DNA from: Flavobacterium sp. HSC-32F16
Lineage (GTDB): Bacteria; Bacteroidota; Bacteroidia; Flavobacteriales; Flavobacteriaceae
Length of the DNA stretch: 64,000 nt
NCBI RefSeq assembly: GCF_024171645.1
Contig: NZ_JALKAC010000009.1
Span: forward strand, 62,001-126,000
Direction: 5' to 3'
Shown here: positions 8,009-16,386 of the stretch, piece by piece
Numbering within the stretch: position 1 is the first letter of the stretch
How the letters are laid out: each line of letters opens with the position of its first letter
Notes under the pieces: generated by a model
Told to the model about the DNA's origin: nothing
The model's input: only the letters and a program-made list of their open reading frames with translations
Database searches by the model: none
Made by a program: the position numbers and the translations under genes

Positions 8009-9664
8009 TTATTTTTTCAGCGCTGCACCGCCCGGCATTGTCTCTGGTTTTAGTTTGAATTTACTGTATTCCACAACTCCGGTTTTGTCTGCCCATTCAA
8101 AATACGATGCCGAAAGTTTGTTTACAATTCCCGGATTCTGTTGTGCTAGATTTGTCGTTTCACCTCGGTCTTTTTCAAGATCATACAATTCCCATTCATA
8201 AGAAGGATAAATTGAAACCAACTTCCATTTTCCATCACGAACGGCTCTGTTTCCTGCTCTTTCCCAAAATAATGGTGCGCCTCTGTCGACCTGTGAAACA
8301 TTATTAAATAAAACAGGTAACAAACTTTTTCCAGCCAGGGCGTTTGTTGTCACACCATTATATTCTTTTGGATATTCAATTCCGGCTAGTTCATAGAAAG
8401 TAGGAGCAAGATCAATAATGTGTCCGGTTCCCTTATCAATTCTGCCCGCTTTGATTTTTGACGGATACCAGGCAATAAACGGCGAACTGAAACCGCCTTC
8501 ATGCATATTGTTTTTATATTGCTGCAACGGCGTATTCGATAAATAAGCCCAGTTTTGTTCCTGATAATCAAATGAACCCGAAGTTCCAACTGGTCCTTCA
8601 TTTCGAACCAAACCTCTTCCAAGCGGATTATACGTATTGAATCCGCCTTGTGCGCCATTGTCTGAGATGAAAATGATCAGCGTATTTTTGTCTTTTTTCA
8701 AAGCTTTTAGTTTGTCCAGAACTTTACCTACGTTTTGGTCCATATTGTCGACCATTGCGGCGTAAACTTCCATTTTAGCTTTCCAGAATTGCTTTTCGTC
8801 ATACGTCAGTTTATTCCATTCCGGAACTTCAGGATCTCTTGGAGAAACAGTTTGATCTGCTGGTAAAATACCGTTTGCTTTTAATTTCTGAATTCTTTTA
8901 TCTCTTAAAGCATCCCAGCCTTCATCAAATTTTCCTTTGTATTTGGCAATGTCAACTGGTTTTGCCTGCAATGGCCAGTGCGGTGCTGTAAAAGCTAAGT
9001 ATAAAAAGAAAGGTTTATTTTCTTTGTTTTGTTCGTCTAAGAAAGTCACGGCATTATTCCCAATTTCATCTGTAAAATAATACGAATCATCTTTTGGATG
9101 CAGTTCTTCATTATTACGGATTAGTTTTACCGGATACGGCATTTTTCCAAACGGAAGCGGTTTTGTATCAAAATAATTTGATGCTCCTTTTAAGATTCCG
9201 AAAAATTTATCAAAACCTCTTTGGTTCGGCCATTGCGCCTGATCTTCAGAGCCCACGTGCCATTTTCCGGATAAAAGTGTGCTGTAGCCTCCCGACCGGA
9301 AAACTTCTCCAAGGGTTAAAGATTCTTTGTTTAAATAACCCTGATAAGCCGGTAAACCCAAATTAACATCAAAAAATCCAACTCCGGCTTTATGCTTATA
9401 TTGTCCGGTTAGGAGGGAAGCTCGTGTTGGCGCACAGATTGAGTTATTGTAAAATTCGCGTAAACGTAAACCTTCTGAAGCCAGTTTATCGAGGTTTGGC
9501 GTTTTAATTTCTGAACCATAATTTCCTAAATCGGAATACCCCATATCGTCAACCAAAATCAAAATAATGTTGGGTTTTGATTCTGTTTGAGCATGTAACT
9601 CGTGAGAAGTTACAACTCCGGTTAAGAGAATAGAAAAAAGAAATTTTGTAATTTTTGTATTCAT
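8009..9664 (-). CDS. Secreted type I sulfatase (arylsulfatase)
   Basis: A formylglycine-dependent sulfatase of the alkaline phosphatase superfamily, 551 residues from the ATG at 9664. The open frame continues to 9730, but the signal peptide begins at 9664. Residues 1-26 are the signal peptide, ending at H-A-Q. Metal-binding D-D-M-G-Y-S-D-L-G follows, then the C-A-P-T-R-A-S-L-L-T-G signature whose Cys77 should become formylglycine, and later S-D-N-G and G-K-W-H. It would act in the periplasm or outside, freeing sulfate from an organic ester. Placement at the head of the cysteine/encapsulin operon suggests sulfate scavenging. The maturase that makes formylglycine is not in the window. Confidence 0.9.
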   Translation of the reverse strand: MNTKITKFLFSILLTGVVTSHELHAQTESKPNIILILVDDMGYSDLGNYGSEIKTPNLDKLASEGLRLREFYNNSICAPTRASLLTGQYKHKAGVGFFDVNLGLPAYQGYLNKESLTLGEVFRSGGYSTLLSGKWHVGSEDQAQWPNQRGFDKFFGILKGASNYFDTKPLPFGKMPYPVKLIRNNEELHPKDDSYYFTDEIGNNAVTFLDEQNKENKPFFLYLAFTAPHWPLQAKPVDIAKYKGKFDEGWDALRDKRIQKLKANGILPADQTVSPRDPEVPEWNKLTYDEKQFWKAKMEVYAAMVDNMDQNVGKVLDKLKALKKDKNTLIIFISDNGAQGGFNTYNPLGRGLVRNEGPVGTSGSFDYQEQNWAYLSNTPLQQYKNNMHEGGFSSPFIAWYPSKIKAGRIDKGTGHIIDLAPTFYELAGIEYPKEYNGVTTNALAGKSLLPVLFNNVSQVDRGAPLFWERAGNRAVRDGKWKLVSIYPSYEWELYDLEKDRGETTNLAQQNPGIVNKLSASYFEWADKTGVVEYSKFKLKPETMPGGAALKK

Positions 9665-10066
9665 TGCAATGTCTTTTGTTGTTTGTTTCTTTGTTTTTGT
9701 AAGTGATAAATGTTCTTTAAATCGGGTCATTTCTGTTGCCGCAGAAATGACGTTTGATAATCAAAAAGAATGTTAGTTTGTTGTCTCCATTTTCATTTTT
9801 GATTTATTGTTATAACGCAAATCTTTTGAAGCAAAAGCATCAAATGAATGTTTTAATAAAATTTGGGAATAATTGCAGTTCGATTTATAGTTTCCGATTT
9901 TTATTTTAAACCGATTCAAAACGAACGTATAAAGAAGAATTAACAACAGCTGCACATATAACAAGAGGCGTTATAAGTGTGTTTTTTACGAAGAATGTAA
10001 TGTGTGTTATTTTCTGTTGTTTTCAAAATGTAAGTTTTTAATTTTAAACTCTACTAATTCTATAGA
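9665..10066 (-). other. Long 5' leader of the sulfur operon
   Basis: About 400 bp between the sulfatase start and the predicted promoter. It can encode a 63-residue peptide (9964 down to 9773, hydrophobic N-terminus, ending M-K-M-E-T-T-N), which may be a leader peptide or chance. I looked for the SAM-I, cobalamin and TPP riboswitch signatures and saw none. Confidence 0.35.
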
Positions 10067-10097
10067 CAAAGTTATATTTAATATTGTAATATCCAAA
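10067..10097 (-). promoter_or_regulatory. Bacteroidota-type promoter of the sulfatase-encapsulin operon
   Basis: On the minus strand, TTTG (10097-10094), exactly 19 nt, then TAACTTTG (10074-10067), a full match to the TTTG-N19-TAnnTTTG consensus. Transcription would start near 10060, leaving a leader of roughly 395 nt before the sulfatase gene. Confidence 0.55.
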
Positions 10098-10206
10098 TTA
10101 ATCTTTGTTTTTTTTGAAAAAAAAAGATAGTGTAGAGGAGGATTTGGATATGTTTTTGTTTTTAATTAATTGAATTACAAATCGTTGATTGGTTGTAAAA
10201 GATTTA

Positions 10207-10315
10207 AAGTATGTCATTTCGACGAAGGGAAATCGCGCTCGCGATTCTAGAAAGATTAGCGATGTACGTTATGAAGTTTCTATTATGATCTCTCTTTCAC
10301 CGAGATGACATACTT
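10207..10315. repeat. Intergenic palindromic repeat (ATGTCATTTCGACGAAGGG type)
   Basis: The outer 11-bp arms AAGTATGTCAT and ATGACATACTT are perfect inverses; the inside can fold further. The same family recurs at 51896-52002 and, in a variant with TGTCATCCTGACGAAGG arms, at 18753-18852. Confidence 0.6.
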
Positions 10316-10364
10316 TGCGGAATTGGAATTTGGGATTTTTGTATTGGAATTTAAAATGGAATTT

Positions 10365-12173
10365 CTACTTCAGTATCGGAATATTAAAAGTAATTCTCGT
10401 TCCTTCGTTTGGGATTGACTTGATGAAAACGCGGCCGTTGATGTATTGGATGCGTTCTTTCATGAATAAAAGTCCCATTCCGGATTCGCTGTTACGCTTT
10501 TTATCTACTGAATTAATGTCAAAACCTTTTCCGTTGTCGTCGATAATGATGCTTAAAAGTGTTTCACTGTGGGATAGCTGGACGATTATATGCGACGATT
10601 CGGCGTACTTTATGGCATTGTTGATGGCTTCCTGCGTAAGACGGTAAATGTTGATCTCGATTAGGGAATCTAAACGTTGGTCGAAATCGGTTTTATTATA
10701 GAAAAGAATTTCTTTTCCAGTAAGTTTTGAGAGTTCCTGAGTCAATTTTGCCAAAGACGAAACGATTCCGTGATCGCTTAATTCCGGTGGCATTAAATTG
10801 AAAGTTGCGGTGCGGACGCCTTTTATAATATCTAGCGAAAGTTTCTTTAAATACTCGATTTTCTGTTCTGATTTTTCTCGGTCATCTAAATTGATGCTTT
10901 CTAAACTGAATTTTAAACCCGTAAGCATTTGACCTATTCCGTCGTGGATTTCTTTGGCAATTCGGTTTTGTTCGTTTTCTTGATTTTCGACGATTTTGCT
11001 CGAAATAATCTTTTGCTGATTGATTTTTTCGGTTGTGTTTTCAAGGTTTAAACGTTCGACTTCGCGCTGTGCTTTTTTGCGTTCGGTGATGTTGAAGCAA
11101 ACGATTAAAAGTTCTAATTCGTCTTTTTTGATCATGACCGGAACCATTGACAAATCAAGCCAAATAGTTTCGTTTTCTTTGTTTAAAATACTGATTTCAC
11201 CTTGCCAGCCACTTCTTTGTTTTTCGAAAATTAGGCGGTCAAAGTTGGTTTGTTCTTTTTCGTCAATGGTTAAAACTTCAGAGAATTTTTTGTTGGATGA
11301 AAACTTGGTATAATTCAGCAGTTTGGCAAATTTTTCTCCAATATGAATGATAGAACCATCTGGCGCAATTCGGCAATAGAGTAAAGTGTTTTCCATTGCA
11401 TAATTGAGTGATTTTAATTCTTTAACCGAATTTTCCTTGATTTCACTAAGAATTTCCGTGTCGTACGCCAGTTTTAAAGCTTTCTTTTCTGAAGATAAAA
11501 GTCTTGTAATTAATCGTTCGATCTTCTTGTTTGTTGGTTTGAAGATGAAGAAAAATTCTAAAAGCAAAATCAACAATGTAAAGCCGAAAATCCAATATTC
11601 TATTCGACGCTGCTCGGTTACTTTTTCGTGTGCTTCAAGATCGTATTGGGTTACAATCTGATTCATTTTAGAAAGGAAAATGCCTTCGTTTTCTAAAATA
11701 ATGTTTACAAATTTTTGGTTTTCAGCAGTTGTTTTTTGCTGCTTTAAATTGAGTAAAAAAGAATCGGTTGTCTGCGCAATTTTATCGAAAATCGGATTGA
11801 TTTCTAGATATAATTTAGAAAGTGTTTCTGATTTTTCTTTTGGAAAAGCTAAGCTGTCACTGCCGTTTTCGAGTGCATTTTGATTTTTCTTCCAAAGTGA
11901 CAAAACTTCATTTAAATGTGAAATTTGTTGGGCAGAAGCAGTATCAGAAACGTAATGCAGAATTAGAACTTCTTTGACGATTTTCTGGCTCAGCATTCGT
12001 TGTTTTCCCGAAAAATTAATGATTTTGGAATCACTTAACTGCTGATTGAGGTTGTATTGTACTAAAAACTGACTCACAATTATAGTCAAGGCAATAGTAA
12101 GAAGCGCAAAAAAATACAGTCGGCGTAAATTTTTGAACGTGATTTTGTCTTCTTCCTGATTGCTTTTTTTCAT
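10365..12173 (-). CDS. NarX-like membrane sensor histidine kinase
   Basis: A membrane sensor kinase of 602 residues from the ATG at 12173 (the frame extends 9 bp upstream with a TTG). Transmembrane segments near residues 20-42 and 195-215 enclose a periplasmic helical PilJ/NarX-like domain with F-S-G-K-Q-R-M-L-S-Q-K, which resembles the nitrate-binding P-box region of NarX. After this come a coiled linker, a PAS domain (~260-375), a HisKA_3 dimerisation helix with the phospho-acceptor in K-E-I-H-D-G-I-G-Q-M, and a HATPase with D-D-N-G-K-G-F-D. Position as last gene of the nitrite operon supports nitrate/nitrite sensing. No response regulator is encoded beside it. Confidence 0.88.
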   Translation of the reverse strand: MKKSNQEEDKITFKNLRRLYFFALLTIALTIIVSQFLVQYNLNQQLSDSKIINFSGKQRMLSQKIVKEVLILHYVSDTASAQQISHLNEVLSLWKKNQNALENGSDSLAFPKEKSETLSKLYLEINPIFDKIAQTTDSFLLNLKQQKTTAENQKFVNIILENEGIFLSKMNQIVTQYDLEAHEKVTEQRRIEYWIFGFTLLILLLEFFFIFKPTNKKIERLITRLLSSEKKALKLAYDTEILSEIKENSVKELKSLNYAMENTLLYCRIAPDGSIIHIGEKFAKLLNYTKFSSNKKFSEVLTIDEKEQTNFDRLIFEKQRSGWQGEISILNKENETIWLDLSMVPVMIKKDELELLIVCFNITERKKAQREVERLNLENTTEKINQQKIISSKIVENQENEQNRIAKEIHDGIGQMLTGLKFSLESINLDDREKSEQKIEYLKKLSLDIIKGVRTATFNLMPPELSDHGIVSSLAKLTQELSKLTGKEILFYNKTDFDQRLDSLIEINIYRLTQEAINNAIKYAESSHIIVQLSHSETLLSIIIDDNGKGFDINSVDKKRNSESGMGLLFMKERIQYINGRVFIKSIPNEGTRITFNIPILK

Positions 12174-12183
12174 AGAAATCAAA

Positions 12184-12768
12184 TTACAATCCTAAAGAGG
12201 CTTTTATAAGATTTAGATTTTCTTCAGAATAGTTGATTTTTAAGGCTTCCTGATGTCCTTTGTCTGACATTTTATCCCAGGTTTTTTTGATGATATTTTT
12301 TAGTTTTTCATCGTCGTGTTTGTGAACGAAAGGATCTAAGTAATATTCTAAAAACACTAAGCAAATAACGTCCTCAAGTAATTGTGTTTCGTGATCTTTT
12401 TTAAGTAATTTTTTCTCTATTAAAAAGGAAACGCGATCGATAAAAGTCTGATCATAAACAGCTTTCTCCAAAATTTCGGCAGTAGTTTTTGCGTGGAATT
12501 TTTTCAGTTCTTCTCTCCATTTCAAATAACCAACACGATCCATTGGGTATGATTCGCGAGCGACTTTCCATCGGCAGATGTGCTGTGCTTTTGATGCGAT
12601 CTGGATTTCTTCGGATGCATTAGGTTCAAACTGCATGAGTCTTTCGTACATCCTGTTGGAATACAATAATTCTTTTGGATATTCTTTGTTTTGGTCGGTT
12701 TCGATGTTTGGATCTTGTGCGTTTTCAGCATCAATCCATTCGCTTGCTTTTTGAAAAGGTGTAGTCAT
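12184..12768 (-). CDS. DUF4202 family protein
   Basis: A 194-residue soluble protein of the DUF4202 family, found next to nitrite/nitrate assimilation genes in several phyla. It is mostly helical, with H-I-C-R-W, W-R-E-E-L-K-K-F-H-A-K, the L-E-D-V-I-C-L-V-F-L-E-Y-Y-L core and a charged F-V-H-K-H-D-D-E segment whose His and Asp residues could bind metal in an HD-like manner (inference). Function unknown. It lies between nirD and the sensor kinase, 10 bp from the kinase ATG, so the two are co-transcribed. Confidence 0.8.
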   Translation of the reverse strand: MTTPFQKASEWIDAENAQDPNIETDQNKEYPKELLYSNRMYERLMQFEPNASEEIQIASKAQHICRWKVARESYPMDRVGYLKWREELKKFHAKTTAEILEKAVYDQTFIDRVSFLIEKKLLKKDHETQLLEDVICLVFLEYYLDPFVHKHDDEKLKNIIKKTWDKMSDKGHQEALKINYSEENLNLIKASLGL

Positions 12769-12817
12769 TTTTTGGTTTGATAATAGAATTTCAAAGATAC
12801 GGAATTAAGTTTTTTTT

Positions 12818-13008
12818 CGCCACGAATTTCACGAATTAGCACAAATTATTGTTTTTGTTTTTTGCCACAGATTAAAGGATTTTTTGGATTTAATCTAGTG
12901 TTAAGTTTTTTTGCCACGAATTTCACGAATTACCACGAATTAAATTAGTGGAATTCGTGAAATTCGTGGCGAACAATTTTAATCCTTTTAATCTGTGAAA
13001 TCTGTGGC
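12818..13008. repeat. Nested palindromic intergenic repeats
   Basis: Two interleaved inverted-repeat families. CGCCACGAATTTCACGAATT (12818-12837, again 12913-12931) pairs with its complement at 12952-12971; GCCACAGATTAAAGGATT (12864-12881) pairs with sequence at 12981-13008. They lie between nirD and the DUF4202 gene within the operon and could form mRNA structures. Confidence 0.6.
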
Positions 13009-13015
13009 TTATAAA

Positions 13016-13393
13016 TTAATCTACAAAGCCCACGAATACTTCGTTTTCAATAACCTTAATTGGATACGTTGCAATTTTTAAATCATCGCCATTTAAGTTA
13101 GTACCATCTACTAACGAGAATGTTTTTTTATGCATTGGGCAGGCGATTTTTGGGATATCATCTGTAGAGCCTGTCATTCCTCTTGAAAGCACCATTTCCA
13201 TTTTGTGGGGACATGCGTTTTGGCAGGCGTACCATTCGTTACGGCGCGTAAAGTTAAAAATAGCGATTTGTTTGTTTTTGTATTTGATGCATCCGCCACG
13301 GTTAGTTGGAAAATCTTCTACTTTACCAGCTTTGAACCAAATTGTAGCATCGCTCGCATGAACTGTTTCGTATTGATTTAAGATTTCTTCCAT
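13016..13393 (-). CDS. nirD: Nitrite reductase small subunit NirD (Rieske type)
   Basis: The 125-residue small subunit of assimilatory NAD(P)H nitrite reductase. It has a complete Rieske-like ligand set, C-P-H in A-C-P-H-K-M-E and C-P-M-H in A-C-P-M-H-K-K-T-F, so it could hold a [2Fe-2S] cluster; the E. coli NirD lacks these ligands (known for the family). It follows nirB after a 212-bp gap holding a palindromic repeat, which may tune the subunit ratio. Confidence 0.9.
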   Translation of the reverse strand: MEEILNQYETVHASDATIWFKAGKVEDFPTNRGGCIKYKNKQIAIFNFTRRNEWYACQNACPHKMEMVLSRGMTGSTDDIPKIACPMHKKTFSLVDGTNLNGDDLKIATYPIKVIENEVFVGFVD

Positions 13394-13521
13394 TTTGATT
13401 GAGTTTTGGTTTCCTGTTTCTTAGCCCTCTTTTTACAATCATGAGAGTTATGATGGCGCAGTAAAAAAGAGGGTAAGAAGGACAGCAAACGTTTGTGATT
13501 TTTTTTCTTTTTTTGGAGCTT

Positions 13522-13599
13522 ATGTTTGCCGCAAAGGCTCAAAGGCGCTAAGTTTTTTTAGATTTTTTATAATTTTACTCTGCGTCTTTGTGGCAACAT
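13522..13599. repeat. Palindromic intergenic repeat
   Basis: ATGTTTGCCGCAAAGG and CTTTGTGGCAACAT form the ends of an imperfect inverted repeat between nirB and nirD. Related sequence (GGCGCTAAGACGCAAAG) appears at 18639-18909. Confidence 0.5.
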
Positions 13600-13605
13600 A
13601 TTTTT

Positions 13606-16119
13606 TTAAGTCCACGCTTTTGGCGCTTTTTGATCTCTTAGCGGAACAAAAACGGCATTGTCGTCTTTTTCTTCTGAGTTTATAAAGTGATTAAAGCGTT
13701 TTAGTAATCTTGGTTTTTCCAGAACTTGTTTCCATTCGCATTCGAAAGTGTTTACTAAAGTCTGCATTTCGGCTTCTAATGTTTCGCAGATTCCTAAACT
13801 ATCTTCGATGATTACTTCTTTCAAATATTCTAAACCGCCGTCTAATTTTTCTAACCAAGTTGAAGTTCTAATCAGCGGGCCAGCCGTGCGGATATAATAC
13901 ATTAAGAAACGATCCATGTATTTGATTACGGTTTCTTTATCAATTTTTTCGGCTAATAAAACAGCGTGTTTTGGATTGGCACCGCCATTTCCTGCGATGT
14001 ATAAATTCCATCCGCCTTCAACGGCGATTAATCCGAAATCTTTTCCTCGGGCTTCGGCACATTCGCGAATGCAGGCCGAAACACCGCCTTTTAATTTATG
14101 CGGAGAACGAATTCCTTTGTATCTATTTTCAAGTTCGATCGCAAATCCGGCACTGTCGTCCATTCCGTAACGGCACCAAGCATTTCCGACACAGCTTTTT
14201 ACGGCACGAAGCGATTTTCCGTAAGCGTGACCGCTTTCAAAACCATTGTCAATTAAAATTTTCCAGATTTTTGGCAGATCGCTTAAATGCGCTCCGAATA
14301 AATCAACTCTTTGTGCTCCGGTTATTTTAGTGTATAAATCGAATTGTTTGGCAACTTCACCAATTACAATTAATTTCTCAGCAGTGATTTCTCCTCCGGC
14401 AACTCTCGGAACAACAGAATAAGTTCCGTTACGCTGAATGTTAGCCAAGAATCTATCATTAGTATCTTGCGTTGTAACGTGTTTGTTTGCTGTATCATTG
14501 TAAATGCTAGAGAAAATAGATGCAACTACAGGTTTGCAGACTTCGCATCCGTCGCCTTTTCCGTGATGATCTAAAACATCATAGAAATTCTCATATTTAT
14601 TGATTTTCACCAAATCGAATAACTCCTGACGATTGTAGTTAAAATGTTCGCAGATTACTTCTTTTACTTCTTTTCCTAAAGATTTTTGTGTTGCTTTTAC
14701 CAAATCTGAAACCATTGGTTTACAGCCGCCACAACCAGAAGTTGCTTTAGTTGCTTTTACAACATCTGAAAAAGTAGCACAACTTTCGTCTAGAATTTTA
14801 CAGCAGATAGCCCCTTTGGTCACATTTTCGCAAGAACAAATTACGGCAGTGTCCGGCAAATCCATTACGCTTCCTAAACTTGAACCTTCAGAACCATCTC
14901 GAGAACCTAAGATCAAATCCTCTGGATTTTTAGGCAAAGCCATTGCGTTGCTGTAAATCTGGAAAAGGGAATTGTAATCGCTGGAGTCTCCAACTAAAAT
15001 TCCTCCTAAAAGCGTTTTCGAATCTTTAGTAACGTTGATTCTTTTGTAAATACCGCTTAATTTGTTTTCGTAAACAATCGCTGTAACATGTTCATTTTCA
15101 ATAAAAGGATCGCCAAAACTTGCCACTTCAACGCCAATTAATTTCAATTGAGTCGACATATCGATGGTTTCTCTCATGGTTTTAGAACCATTTAAGATTT
15201 GCTCGGCAGCAACATCGGCCATTTCGTAACCTGGAGCAACAAGTCCATAAATGTTTTGATTGTAAAGCGCCGCTTCGCCAATAGCATAAATGGAAGGATC
15301 TGATGTCTGCATTTGATTGTTTACCACGATTCCGCCTCGTAAGCCGACTTCAAGTCCTGAAACTCTTGCCAGTTCATCGCGAGGTTTAATTCCGGCAGAA
15401 ATAACCAACATGTCTACTTTTAACAATTCGTCGTTTGCAAACATCATTCCTGTTATACTTTCTTTTCCGTCAATATATTGCGTTGATTTGTTAAGATGAA
15501 TTCCAATATTTAATTCTTCAATTTTAGATTGGAGCATATCGCTTGCGCCTTTGTCTAGTTGTCTCGGCATCAAACGAGGAGCAAATTCCACCACATGAGG
15601 ATTCAATCCTAAATCTCTTACCGCTTTTGCAGCTTCAAGACCTAATAATCCTCCGCCCAGAACGGCAGCTTCGGTTGCACCTTTTATTTTTATTTTTTTA
15701 GCGTAAGACATAATTGCATCGAGATCTTCGATGGTTCTGTATACAAAAACACCTTCTTTTTCAACGCCTTCAATTGGCGGAACAAAAGCTGACGAACCTG
15801 TTGCTAGAACTAAGTAATCGTACGTATGTGTTTTTTCTAAATGCGTATGTATTGTTTTTTCGGTACGATTAATATCCGTAATTAATTCAGATGTGTTTAG
15901 AGTAATATTATTTTCTAAGTACCATTCGGAAGTTGAAAGTGATAAATCATCTGCGGTTTTTCCTCCAAAGTATTCACTTAAGTGAACGCGGTCGTAAGCA
16001 CGCCTCGGTTCTTCTCCAAATACGGTAACTTGATACTTTTCCTGTCCTGATTTTGCAATGAACTTTTCGCAAAATTTATAACCAACCATGCCATTTCCAA
16101 CTACTATTACTTTAATCAT
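13606..16119 (-). CDS. nirB: NAD(P)H nitrite reductase large subunit
   Basis: An 837-residue assimilatory nitrite reductase reducing nitrite to ammonium in six electrons. Order of domains: N-terminal FAD/NAD(P)-binding reductase (V-V-G-N-G-M-V-G at the start, A-V-L-G-G-G-L-L-G-L-E near 150), two BFD-like [2Fe-2S] segments (I-C-S-C-E-N-V with C-G-G-C-K-P, then G-D-G-C-E-V-C-K-P), a ferredoxin-like half domain, and the siroheme/4Fe-4S domain with cysteines C643, C649, C683 and C687. All key ligands are present. It is first in the operon nirB-nirD-DUF4202-kinase, under a regulatory region with phased TACGTA sites. Confidence 0.95.
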   Translation of the reverse strand: MIKVIVVGNGMVGYKFCEKFIAKSGQEKYQVTVFGEEPRRAYDRVHLSEYFGGKTADDLSLSTSEWYLENNITLNTSELITDINRTEKTIHTHLEKTHTYDYLVLATGSSAFVPPIEGVEKEGVFVYRTIEDLDAIMSYAKKIKIKGATEAAVLGGGLLGLEAAKAVRDLGLNPHVVEFAPRLMPRQLDKGASDMLQSKIEELNIGIHLNKSTQYIDGKESITGMMFANDELLKVDMLVISAGIKPRDELARVSGLEVGLRGGIVVNNQMQTSDPSIYAIGEAALYNQNIYGLVAPGYEMADVAAEQILNGSKTMRETIDMSTQLKLIGVEVASFGDPFIENEHVTAIVYENKLSGIYKRINVTKDSKTLLGGILVGDSSDYNSLFQIYSNAMALPKNPEDLILGSRDGSEGSSLGSVMDLPDTAVICSCENVTKGAICCKILDESCATFSDVVKATKATSGCGGCKPMVSDLVKATQKSLGKEVKEVICEHFNYNRQELFDLVKINKYENFYDVLDHHGKGDGCEVCKPVVASIFSSIYNDTANKHVTTQDTNDRFLANIQRNGTYSVVPRVAGGEITAEKLIVIGEVAKQFDLYTKITGAQRVDLFGAHLSDLPKIWKILIDNGFESGHAYGKSLRAVKSCVGNAWCRYGMDDSAGFAIELENRYKGIRSPHKLKGGVSACIRECAEARGKDFGLIAVEGGWNLYIAGNGGANPKHAVLLAEKIDKETVIKYMDRFLMYYIRTAGPLIRTSTWLEKLDGGLEYLKEVIIEDSLGICETLEAEMQTLVNTFECEWKQVLEKPRLLKRFNHFINSEEKDDNAVFVPLRDQKAPKAWT

Positions 16120-16145
16120 GATTTCTTTAATTAAGTATTACTATG

Positions 16146-16153
16146 CAAATATA
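16146..16153 (-). promoter_or_regulatory. Candidate -7 element of nirB
   Basis: CAAATATA on the plus strand reads TATATTTG on the minus strand, a match to TAnnTTTG, 27 bp from the nirB ATG. No TTTG lies at the normal -33 spacing, which would fit a promoter that needs an activator. Confidence 0.4.
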
Positions 16154-16245
16154 AGTATTTATACTTATAAAAATACGTAATATTATTAGTTTTTCATGTA
16201 ATATGTTCTTGTATGAATACGTATTTTATCTTAATCCTTTACGTA
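16150..16245. promoter_or_regulatory. nirB regulatory region: palindrome plus three phased TACGTA sites
   Basis: A perfect inverted repeat TATAAGTAT-TT-ATACTTATA at 16150-16169 overlaps the candidate -7 element. TACGTA occurs at 16174, 16218 and 16240, that is 44 and 22 bp apart, close to whole turns of the helix. This looks like a cluster of binding sites for one or two regulators of nitrite assimilation; the proteins are not identifiable from the window. Confidence 0.4.
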
Positions 16246-16386
16246 ATACGGGATTCGGACAAATTGAAATACTTGCAAATATTTTAAATTTGAAAAGATT
16301 CTAAATAAGTAATTCAGAAAAATGTCGTAAATTCATAAGAATTTTACCTGTATTTTGTTAAAAGATGCTATTTTAAATAAAACGTT

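Noticed and set aside
9773..9964. 63-residue minus-strand ORF as a real gene
   Set aside because: No ribosome-binding signal, no recognised family and low-complexity composition; kept only as a possible leader peptide.
9665..10066. SAM or cobalamin riboswitch in the sulfur-operon leader
   Set aside because: None of the conserved core sequences was visible.
12522..12734. Overlapping ORFs opposite or inside nirB, the kinase, the sulfatase and GH3 genes
   Set aside because: They lie in other frames of strongly supported genes and show no family motifs or start signals.
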